Of a stretch of DNA of 5,434 nt, positions 1 to 4,869 are shown one piece after another (within the stretch, counting starts at the first letter, position 1; each line of letters begins with the position of its first letter). The stretch lies in NCBI GenBank assembly GCA_035493835.1, contig DATJHO010000146.1:1-5434 (forward strand), written 5' to 3'. The notes beneath the pieces are model-generated. The model saw only the letters and a list, made by a program, of their open reading frames with translations. It made no database searches and was not told where the DNA came from. This stretch comes from DASZTU01 sp035493835 (lineage in GTDB: Bacteria; Pseudomonadota; Alphaproteobacteria; Rhizobiales; Devosiaceae). The position numbers were made by a program, and so were the translations under genes.

Positions 1-927
1 ACGGCTGCCTATCGGCGCTTCACCGAAGAGGCATCGGCCCTCGCCTATGTCCGTGAACGCGGTGCTCCCATCGTGGTCAAGGCCGACGGGCTTGCTGCGG
101 GCAAGGGCGTGCACGTCGCCGAAAGCATCGAAGGGGCCGAGGACTTTGTGCGCGAGTGCTTTGGCGGCGCCTTCGGCGAATCGGGCACGACCGTGGTCAT
201 CGAGGAATTTCTCGAGGGCGAGGAGGCGAGCCTTTTTGCCCTGTCGGACGGCGAAAACATCGTCATGCTGCCCAGCGCCCAGGATCACAAGCGCGTCGGG
301 GACGGCGACAAGGGCCCAAATACCGGCGGCATGGGCGCCTATTCCCCCGCCCCGGTGCTCAGCGAGGCCCTCGCCGAGCGGGCCAAGCGCGAGATGATCG
401 ATCGAGCCGTGTCCGGCATGGCCGCCGAGGAGACGCCCTATCGCGGCGTCCTCTATGCCGGGCTGATGCTGACCAGCGCCGGCCCCCGGCTCGTCGAGTT
501 CAACGCCCGCTTCGGCGATCCGGAATGCCAGGTGCTGATGCTGCGCCTCAAATCGGACCTGCTCGACCTGCTGGAGGCCACGGCGCGCGAAAACCTCGCC
601 GATGTCGTCCCCGAATGGCGCAGCGAGGCGGCGTTGACGGTGGTGCTGGCGACCGAGGGCTATCCCGTCGGCTATGGCAAGGGCAGCGAGATCCGCGGGG
701 CGGAGGGGCTCGACAGCGACGATCTCGTCGTCTTTCACGCCGGCACCAAACGGGACGGCGAGCGCCTGCTCGCCAATGGCGGCAGGGTGTTGAACGTCAC
801 CGCGCTGGGGGCAACGGTCGCCGAGGCACGCGATCGCGCCTACGCCGCAGTTGAGAAGATCGACTGGCCGGAAGGGTTTTGCCGCAGCGATATCGGCTGG
901 CGGGCGGTGGCGCGGGAGCGGGGTTGA
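1..927 (+). CDS. purD: Phosphoribosylamine-glycine ligase (GAR synthetase), 5' end missing
   Basis: PurD makes glycinamide ribonucleotide from phosphoribosylamine, glycine and ATP, the second step of de novo purine synthesis, in the cytoplasm. The reading frame is open from base 1, so the gene begins outside the window; 308 residues are seen of a usual length near 420-430, so roughly 115-120 N-terminal residues (most of the N domain) are missing. Visible ATP-grasp landmarks, in local residue numbers: the VVKADGLAAGKGV loop (25-37), QDHKR (94-98), GPNTGGMGAYSP (105-116) and the metal-binding segment EFNARFGDPECQ (166-177), which contains the family signature RFGDPE. The C-terminal domain ends in RSDIGWRA (295-302), as is usual for PurD. 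The stop is TGA at 925-927. It converges on the acyltransferase gene across a repeat-filled spacer. No frameshift or damaged motif is seen, so the gene looks functional apart from the window cut. Confidence 0.97.
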   Translation, partial: TAAYRRFTEEASALAYVRERGAPIVVKADGLAAGKGVHVAESIEGAEDFVRECFGGAFGESGTTVVIEEFLEGEEASLFALSDGENIVMLPSAQDHKRVGDGDKGPNTGGMGAYSPAPVLSEALAERAKREMIDRAVSGMAAEETPYRGVLYAGLMLTSAGPRLVEFNARFGDPECQVLMLRLKSDLLDLLEATARENLADVVPEWRSEAALTVVLATEGYPVGYGKGSEIRGAEGLDSDDLVVFHAGTKRDGERLLANGGRVLNVTALGATVAEARDRAYAAVEKIDWPEGFCRSDIGWRAVARERG

Positions 928-995
928 AGGTTTTCGCGCTGAAGGGGTGCGGGACCTCGTTCTTCTGCCACAAAATCCCCCGCCGCGCTTCCTTC

Positions 996-1026
996 GTCAT
1001 GGCCGGGCTTGACCCGGCCACCCATG
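996..1026 (+). repeat. REP-like palindromic element, copy A
   Basis: A 31-base unit whose centre is a perfect stem: TGGCCGGG at 1000-1007, loop CTTGA, CCCGGCCA at 1013-1020, flanked by GTCAT and ACCCATG. The GGGCTTGACCCGG-type core resembles intergenic repeats scattered through many Hyphomicrobiales genomes (from memory, not searched). Copy B lies 38 bases downstream in opposite orientation. Confidence 0.7.
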
Positions 1027-1064
1027 ATGACGTGCCACTACCGCATTTGTTCGGGGGGCGGCGG

Positions 1065-1095
1065 CATGGGTCCCCGGGTCAAGCCTGGGGATGAC
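1065..1095 (-). repeat. REP-like palindromic element, copy B (inverted relative to A)
   Basis: Read on the minus strand this is the same 31-base layout as copy A: GTCAT, a 7-base arm, loop CTTGA, a 7-base arm, ACCCATG. By eye 26 of 31 positions agree. On the plus strand the stem is CCCCGGG (1072-1078), TCAAG, CCTGGGG (1084-1090), with one G-T pair. Two of the differences from copy A are compensated on the other arm, so the hairpin is kept although the sequence changed. Confidence 0.7.
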
Positions 1096-1140
1096 GATGT
1101 GGCAAGGGGCGCGATCAAATGCCACGCAGCGATGGTAGCA

Positions 1141-1195
1141 CCTCGCCTCTCCCTTTGGGCGAGAGGTCGACACGAAGCGTCGGGTAAGGGGGCCT
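1141..1195 (+). repeat. Second type of intergenic repeat, two small hairpins
   Basis: The unit holds CCTCTC (1146-1151) facing GAGAGG (1161-1166) around CCCTTTGGGC-like bases, then CGAC (1168-1171) facing GTCG (1179-1182), then GGGTAAGGGGGCC. It resembles a family of non-coding repeats (CTCTCCC-TTTGGG, GTCGACRCGAAG-CGTCGGG) that I recall from Hyphomicrobiales and other proteobacteria. The second stem has an A:C mismatch next to its loop, suggesting a slightly decayed copy. Its limits are approximate. Confidence 0.55.
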
Positions 1196-1228
1196 TCGCT
1201 GGGCGGTTCAAACTCGCCCGATCACACC

Positions 1229-1939
1229 CTAGCTCTTGGCATCCGCCAGCCTCAAAGCCTCGGCATAGGCGTCGTCGAGCAAGCGCTTGAGTTTGTCGGC
1301 CGCTTCATCGTCCGTGACGGATTTGTCGACCATCACCGGGCCGACGGCGACCAGCGCCAGGCGGCTGAAGGGGTGGTTGATCTGCATCTTGTCCCAGAGT
1401 TTTTCGATGATCGTCCGGCGCGAGCTGGCGGCGGCGATGCCGACGATCGGGCGGCCGGACATGCGGGCGAGGGCGATCACCCCCTTGGAGACTTGGCGGC
1501 CGCGCGTGGGCGGCACCTCGGCGGTCAAAAATACCGAATTGCCGGCCTTGAGCTCGCGCATCAAGGACCGGAACGCGGCCATGCCGCCCATGCCGTGCGT
1601 CGCCTTCTCATTGGCGCCGGTGCCCAAAATGGTGCGGATGCCAAGCGCGTTGATGCAGGCGGCGGCGATTTGGCCATCGGGATGGGGAGAGGCCAGCCCC
1701 ACCACTTCGGCCATGCCCGGCTTGATGAAAAGCGGCACCGCCAGCACGTTGGCGTGCCAGGAAACGTAGATCGATGGCTCGAGTGGCAGATAGCGTTCGT
1801 GCATGTCCTCGGGGACATACACGATCTTGGCCGTCGCCTTCACGAGCCTGACATAGAGCGCCAGCAGTTGGCCGGCGAGGCGCCGGCTCCACAAGAACTC
1901 GGCCTTCGCTGTGGGCGACGGGGCGGCGGCTTCCGTCAC
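1229..1939 (-). CDS. DUF374 / lysophospholipid acyltransferase-family protein
   Basis: The 236-residue product resembles the DUF374 branch of the lysophospholipid acyltransferase superfamily; members are thought to transfer acyl groups to lipid acceptors at the inner membrane, but the substrate here is unknown. Seen in the sequence: a moderately hydrophobic N-terminal helix (about 21-40), the catalytic-type histidine in VSWHANVLAVP (59-69), SPHPDGQIAAA (84-94) in the place of the family's S.H.DGE block, a GTGANEKATHGMGGMAAFRSL block (106-126), and SGRPIVGIAAASSRR (161-175). The canonical TPDGPRGP motif is replaced by TAEVPPTRGR (139-148), a variant I recall from rhizobial homologues. The GTG start at 1939-1937 overlaps the upstream gene's TGA stop (GTGA), fitting translational coupling; a start at 2029 would need 30 extra residues overlapping the neighbour. 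The ribosome site is weak. It ends with TAG and is the last gene of the three-gene operon. Confidence 0.85.
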   Translation of the reverse strand: MTEAAAPSPTAKAEFLWSRRLAGQLLALYVRLVKATAKIVYVPEDMHERYLPLEPSIYVSWHANVLAVPLFIKPGMAEVVGLASPHPDGQIAAACINALGIRTILGTGANEKATHGMGGMAAFRSLMRELKAGNSVFLTAEVPPTRGRQVSKGVIALARMSGRPIVGIAAASSRRTIIEKLWDKMQINHPFSRLALVAVGPVMVDKSVTDDEAADKLKRLLDDAYAEALRLADAKS

Positions 1940-2169
1940 TGCGCCGCCGGATCCAGGAGCCGGTGAAGGTGCACGATGAAGTAGCGCACCTCGGCATTGT
2001 CGACGGTCATCTGCGCCTTGGACTTCCACACGGAATAGGCAGCGGCGTAGTTCGGATAGACGCCGACGATGTCGACCTTCGCGAGATCCTTGAAGGTGAT
2101 GTTGTCGACGTCTTCGAGTTCGCCCCCGATGACGAGGTGCAAAAGTTGCTTCGGCTTGGTGTCGCTCAT
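1936..2169 (-). CDS. DUF4170 family small protein
   Basis: This 77-residue protein matches the DUF4170 family pattern known from Alphaproteobacteria; no function is established. Recognisable parts are LLHLVIGGELEDVDN near the start, a KVDIVGVYPNYAAAYSVWKSKAQMTVDNAEVRYFIVHLHRLLDP-type C-terminal half (31-74) and no signal peptide or membrane segment, so it should be cytoplasmic. The fold is probably a small alpha/beta unit with strands at LLHLVIG, VDIVGVY and VRYFIVHL. The ATG at 2169-2167 overlaps the cysQ stop (ATGA) and has a good GGGAG ribosome site (2183-2179) nine bases upstream; the longer frame reaching 2349 would run far into cysQ and is rejected. Its TGA overlaps the GTG of the acyltransferase gene. 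Its fixed position between a phosphatase and an acyltransferase suggests that it assists one of them, which is inference only. Confidence 0.88.
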   Translation of the reverse strand: MSDTKPKQLLHLVIGGELEDVDNITFKDLAKVDIVGVYPNYAAAYSVWKSKAQMTVDNAEVRYFIVHLHRLLDPAAQ

Positions 2170-3044
2170 GTTGTGCCGCTCCCGATCTCGGCTACATCGT
2201 CGGCAGGGCAACCGTAAATCCGGACTAATGCCCCGTGCAGCACGGCTTTTATCGATATATTGGCGGTGGCCGCAAGCGCGCCGTGGCGCACATCGCGATT
2301 GTTGAAGCGCAGGTCCGGCTTGCAGACGTCGGCAAAGTCGATTCCACATTCGGAGAGGATTGCGGCGGCACCGGCAATGTCCCAGTCCGAGGCGCCACGG
2401 CGAACCGTCACTGCATCAAGTTCGCCCCGCGCCACCTGCACCAGCCGGTAGGCCAGCGATGGCAGATAGGGGCCGCGCGTATAGTTGAGGCCGGCGGCCT
2501 CCAGCTCGCCATGAACCGCGGCGGGGCCCGGAATGAGGGGCGCCGTCCTGCCGCCCGCCAATCCCCGCGTGAGCGGTGCGCCGTTGCAGCGCGCCCCCCC
2601 GCCCTCCGAGGCCTCGTAGAGTTCGTCCCGCGCCGGTGCGTAGACCACGCCGGCAATCGGCCGGCCGTCCTCGACCACCGCCAGCGAAATCGTCCAGCTG
2701 TCTTCGCCCCGGATGAAGCCGCGCGTTCCATCGATCGGGTCAACGATGAACACCCGCCGGCGGTCCAGCCTCCGGCTGTCGTCGGCGGTCTCCTCGCTCA
2801 ACCAGCCATAGCCGGGGCGTGCCGCGGACAACAGGGCGTGAAGATAGCGATCGACGGTGATGTCGGCCTCGGTGACAGGCGAGGCATTGGCCTTCGTCCA
2901 GGTCTTGAGGTCGCGGCGGAAAAATCCGGCCGCAATGATTCCCGCCGCAACCGCGCCCGAGCGCAGCAACTCGAGGTCTTCAGCGGGACTGGTCGGCGGG
3001 GTTTCTGTCATTGTCGCGGGGGCTGGAGGGAGATGCGCTCTCAT
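2166..3044 (-). CDS. cysQ: CysQ-type 3'(2'),5'-bisphosphate nucleotidase (inositol monophosphatase family)
   Basis: The family removes a phosphate from 3'-phosphoadenosine 5'-phosphate, a by-product of sulfate assimilation and of 4'-phosphopantetheine transfer; some relatives act on inositol phosphates. The 292-residue product shows the Mg-dependent phosphatase landmarks: SPVTEAD (55-61), WLSEET (81-86, E85 as metal ligand), DPIDGTRGFI (102-111, D102 and D105 as ligands) and SDWDIAGAAAIL (219-230, D222). The DGTRGFI form and the Hyphomicrobiales gene order favour CysQ over a true inositol monophosphatase, though substrate cannot be read from sequence. No signal peptide is seen. Start: the ATG at 3044 has only a short-spaced AGG; a second ATG at 3011 (residue 12) has no ribosome site but would give a more usual N-terminus, so the start is uncertain by 11 residues. 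Its TGA overlaps the DUF4170 start. It is the first gene of the operon, with a 7-base dyad just upstream. Confidence 0.9.
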   Translation of the reverse strand: MRAHLPPAPATMTETPPTSPAEDLELLRSGAVAAGIIAAGFFRRDLKTWTKANASPVTEADITVDRYLHALLSAARPGYGWLSEETADDSRRLDRRRVFIVDPIDGTRGFIRGEDSWTISLAVVEDGRPIAGVVYAPARDELYEASEGGGARCNGAPLTRGLAGGRTAPLIPGPAAVHGELEAAGLNYTRGPYLPSLAYRLVQVARGELDAVTVRRGASDWDIAGAAAILSECGIDFADVCKPDLRFNNRDVRHGALAATANISIKAVLHGALVRIYGCPADDVAEIGSGTT

Positions 3045-3059
3045 AAAGCCTGTTCGATG

Positions 3060-3076
3060 AAAGTGGAAACCACTTT
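3060..3076. promoter_or_regulatory. Perfect 7-base inverted repeat ahead of cysQ
   Basis: AAAGTGG (3060-3066), spacer AAA, CCACTTT (3070-3076). It lies 16 bases upstream of the more distal cysQ start, so it would be in the 5' leader or overlap the promoter of the leftward operon. It could be an operator, a leader hairpin, or a remnant of the short GTGGAAACC-type palindromes I recall between rhizobial genes. No function is shown. Confidence 0.4.
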
Positions 3077-3115
3077 TGCGAGCCGCTCGGCCAAGCCCGG
3101 CCCGCTCTGGAATTG

Positions 3116-3132
3116 AACGCCTTGTTGGCGTT
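3116..3132. promoter_or_regulatory. Inverted repeat AACGCC-N5-GGCGTT in the divergent spacer
   Basis: A perfect 6-base dyad (3116-3121 and 3127-3132, spacer TTGTT) near the middle of the spacer between cysQ and the response regulator. Its right arm touches a TTGACG hexamer (3132-3137), so a protein bound here could affect rightward transcription. This is inference from position only. Confidence 0.3.
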
Positions 3133-3160
3133 TGACGGTGGTAACCGCCTGTTAGGGAAT
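3132..3160 (+). promoter_or_regulatory. Possible sigma-70-type promoter for the HD-GYP regulator
   Basis: TTGACG (3132-3137) is a good alphaproteobacterial -35 hexamer. Seventeen bases later comes GGGAAT (3155-3160), a poor -10 matching only the last three positions of TATAAT. It would give a leader of roughly 110 bases before the start at 3278. No better candidate was seen for this gene, and none was found for the leftward operon. Confidence 0.25.
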
Positions 3161-3277
3161 AAGAACGGCGGGTTTAGGCGCGAGGCAAAGATGTATGCCA
3201 TTGGATCGGCACATTTTAAGAGCTGCGACCTAGGGTGGCAGCACCCGATAGTGTTGTAGGTGGGCGTGGGGGCAGGC

Positions 3278-4330
3278 ATGCGGATTCTGATTGTCGACGA
3301 CAGTCGGTCGAGCCTTGCCCTCCTCGCGGCGCAGGTGGGCGAACTCGGGGCCCATCAGATCGAAAGCTTCCTTGATCCTGAGGATGCACTCGAGCGCAGC
3401 GCCGGGGAGCAGTTCGACCTCGTCATTCTCGACAATGTCATGCCCAAGATGGATGGCGTCGAGCTCACGCGCCGCCTGAGGGCCACTGAGCGGTACCGCC
3501 TGATCCCGATCGTCATGGTAACTTCCGATGTCGATCGGGCGCTGAGGCTAGAGGCCATTGCTGCTGGCGCAAACGATTTCCTGACCAAGCCCTTCGATGC
3601 GGTCGAACTGCAGGCTCGGGTGCGGAACCTGCTGGCGCTGCGGCAGTCGCAGATCGAGCTCGCCGATCGCGCCTTGTGGCTCATGCGCGAAGTCAAGACT
3701 GCAACGCGCCACGTGGTGGAGCGCGAGGAAGAATTGATCTGGCGGCTTGCGCGCGCCATCGAATATCGCGACGGCGACACCGGCGGGCACGTCTCGCGCG
3801 TCGCGCAGATTTCCCGCATGATCGCCCAGTCATTGGGCCTTTCCGCCGAGCGCTGCCACATCATCTATCTTGCGGCTCCGCTCCACGATATCGGCAAGAT
3901 CGGCATCCCCGACGCCATTCTAGGCAAGCCGGGCAAATTGTCGCCCGAGGAAATGGCGACGATGCGCCGGCACGTGACCATCGGGGCCCGCATTCTCGAG
4001 CGCGGTTCATCCGAACTTATCCGCAGCGCCGAACTGATTGCCCAAAGCCATCATGAGCGCTGGGACGGGAACGGCTACCCCGACAGGCTTTCGGGCGAGG
4101 ACATTCCGATCGAGGCGCGGATCGTGGCGATCGCCGACGTGTTCGACGCGCTCTGCTCGGAGCGGCCCTACAAGGCCGCCTGGCCGATCGAGAAAGCCTA
4201 TGCCGAAATCCTCAGGGGGCGCGGCACCCAGTTCGATCCGGCTTGCGTTGCCGCCTTCGAGGTCTGCTGGGCCGCTATCGCCGCCCTGATGGCGGATGGA
4301 CGCCCGTACCACCTCGCCCTGGCGGTCTAA
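3278..4330 (+). CDS. Response regulator with receiver and HD-GYP domains (RpfG-like c-di-GMP phosphodiesterase)
   Basis: A 350-residue cytoplasmic two-domain regulator predicted to break down cyclic-di-GMP when its receiver is phosphorylated. The receiver (about 1-120) has the acidic pair D7/D8, phosphoacceptor D52 in LVILDNVMPKMDG, T82 and K104 in LTKPF. A linker helix of about 40 residues (QSQIELADRALWLMREVKTA region) leads to the HD-GYP domain (about 150-350): TGGHVSRV (168-175), LHDIGKIGIPD (202-212) with the HD pair H203/D204, H232, SHHERWDGNGYP (257-268) with both histidines and the GYP motif, and ADVFDAL (286-292). All usual metal-site residues seem present, so an active enzyme is expected. 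Start: ATG at 3278 gives MRILIVDDS and follows GGGGG at 3268-3272; the in-frame GTG at 3260 would add six glycine-rich residues and is less likely. No partner kinase is in the window; the probable chemotaxis genes begin 539 bases downstream on the same strand. Confidence 0.95.
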   Translation: MRILIVDDSRSSLALLAAQVGELGAHQIESFLDPEDALERSAGEQFDLVILDNVMPKMDGVELTRRLRATERYRLIPIVMVTSDVDRALRLEAIAAGANDFLTKPFDAVELQARVRNLLALRQSQIELADRALWLMREVKTATRHVVEREEELIWRLARAIEYRDGDTGGHVSRVAQISRMIAQSLGLSAERCHIIYLAAPLHDIGKIGIPDAILGKPGKLSPEEMATMRRHVTIGARILERGSSELIRSAELIAQSHHERWDGNGYPDRLSGEDIPIEARIVAIADVFDALCSERPYKAAWPIEKAYAEILRGRGTQFDPACVAAFEVCWAAIAALMADGRPYHLALAV

Positions 4331-4440
4331 CCGACGCCCGGCACGCGCGTCAAAGCAACGCCGCGATTTACCATAGTGGACTGCCGGCAATTACTGGCAT
4401 CAAGATTGCGCCCACGATCCGCCATCTTTCGAACATGTTT

Positions 4441-4478
4441 CGGTTACGCCCCAAATATGGCGGTTAAGAACCGGTTAT
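4441..4478 (+). promoter_or_regulatory. Phased CGGTTA direct repeats with a CtrA-like box
   Basis: CGGTTA occurs at 4441-4446, 4461-4466 and 4472-4477, with offsets of 20 and 11 bases, close to whole turns of the helix. The last two copies form TTAA-N7-TTAT (4464-4478), one base from the alphaproteobacterial CtrA consensus TTAA-N7-TTAA, and the perfect palindrome AACCGGTT (4469-4476). It is about 390 bases upstream of the STAS gene and 110 bases past the HD-GYP stop. CtrA control of motility and chemotaxis genes is known in this class; binding here is inference. Confidence 0.35.
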
Positions 4479-4563
4479 GGGCAATCAATAATTGCTAACG
4501 CGTAAGTGTATCCGGCGGCCAACCGGCCTAATCGACTCAGGCATCGAAACTGAATACCAAGTC

Positions 4564-4590
4564 TTGACGACGACGCTCGCCAATTAAATC
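4564..4590 (+). promoter_or_regulatory. Weak promoter candidate upstream of the STAS-cheY genes
   Basis: TTGACG (4564-4569) is a good -35 hexamer, preceded by C as is common in Alphaproteobacteria. The best AT-rich follow-up is TAAATC (4585-4590) after 15 bases, which is short. If used, transcription would start about 270 bases before the STAS gene and the two downstream hairpins would lie in the leader RNA. Confidence 0.2.
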
Positions 4591-4746
4591 GAATGCGAAC
4601 CTCAAAAGACGAACTTGATTCGCAAAAACGATTTGGGTAGGGGTTTGGTAATACCGTTGTAGTGGTCCGAATTAGGGTAATCGCACCTTAAGAAATGTCG
4701 GATAGCATCAGACCCGAATAGACGTGGGTATGGGTATTTAGTGAAC

Positions 4747-4781
4747 GCGCAACCGCCGCTGGCGGGGCCGGGTTGCGCAAC
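4747..4781 (+). promoter_or_regulatory. Strong hairpin / palindrome in the leader of the STAS gene
   Basis: GCGCAACC (4747-4754) pairs perfectly with GGTTGCGC (4771-4778). Inside it a second stem, GCC (4755-4757) with GGC (4761-4763) around GCT, can stack on the first, leaving GGGGCCG bulged. The right arm is part of a perfect 10-base palindrome, GTTGCGCAAC (4772-4781). No T-run follows on either strand, so an intrinsic terminator is unlikely; a leader RNA structure or a protein-binding dyad are the alternatives. Confidence 0.5.
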
Positions 4782-4810
4782 AAAATCCTAAAATTGCGAA
4801 GTAATCGACG

Positions 4811-4835
4811 TTGCCGCGGCTCGTGCTGGCGGCAA
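4811..4835 (+). promoter_or_regulatory. Second leader hairpin just upstream of the STAS gene
   Basis: TTGCCGC (4811-4817) pairs perfectly with GCGGCAA (4829-4835) around an 11-base loop. It ends 23 bases before the GGAG ribosome site (4859-4862) of the STAS gene. Its place fits a leader RNA structure influencing translation or mRNA stability, but no function is shown. Confidence 0.45.
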
Positions 4836-4869
4836 ACGGGAGAATTTTGTCTGAATTTGGAGTGCAGAA

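Larger units (their letters stand above)
928..1228. other. Convergent intergenic region rich in palindromic repeats
   Basis: This 301-base spacer separates the 3' ends of purD and of the leftward acyltransferase gene. No frame in it resembles a protein. It holds two related 31-base palindromic elements in opposite orientation and a third, unrelated repeat, listed separately. No classic stem followed by a T-run was found for either gene, so the repeats themselves may serve to end or stabilise the converging transcripts; that is inference. Confidence 0.8.
4331..4869. other. Long AT-richer intergenic region before the chemotaxis genes
   Basis: No frame in these 539 bases has both a ribosome site and protein-like composition, and the short frames entering it are continuations of shadows of the HD-GYP gene. 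The region is visibly poorer in G and C than its flanks. It contains phased CGGTTA repeats with a CtrA-like box (4441-4478), a possible TTGACG promoter (4564-4590), a tandem GGGTAT pair (4726-4737) and two GC-rich hairpins (4747-4781 and 4811-4835). No tRNA or recognised RNA family was seen. A small RNA or long 5' leader is possible. No clear terminator follows the HD-GYP gene; a weak GACGC/GCGTC stem at 4333-4351 lacks a T-run. Confidence 0.75.

Noticed and set aside
156..854. Second long plus-strand frame inside purD
   Set aside because: It lies wholly within purD in another frame and is arginine-rich with no domain.
1373..1966. Open frame on the plus strand opposite the acyltransferase gene
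   Set aside because: Composition is that of a shadow frame (rich in H, R, G and A) and there is no motif or operon context.
1937..2029. Longer acyltransferase start at 2029
   Set aside because: The extra 30 residues would overlap DUF4170 and do not resemble the family; the GTG at 1939 gives the same 4-base coupling seen at the other junction.
2235..3116. A 293-residue open frame on the plus strand opposite cysQ
   Set aside because: It is antisense to a gene with clear catalytic motifs, has arginine/histidine-rich shadow composition and no recognisable domain; long antisense frames are common in high-GC DNA.
3141..3155. Second CtrA-like site, GTAA-N7-TTAG, before the HD-GYP gene
   Set aside because: Two of eight consensus positions differ, which is easily met by chance in a spacer of this size.
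3260..3277. GTG start of the HD-GYP regulator six codons upstream
   Set aside because: The added residues are glycine-rich and unlike a receiver N-terminus, while ATG at 3278 gives the normal MRILIVDD start after a G-rich ribosome site.
2980..3279. Minus-strand frame of 99 residues spanning the divergent spacer
   Set aside because: It overlaps the cysQ 5' end in another frame and lacks protein-family features; the spacer is better read as regulatory.
4333..4351. Possible terminator after the HD-GYP gene
   Set aside because: The stem GACGC/GCGTC is only five pairs with a nine-base loop and is followed by AAAGC, not by a T-run.
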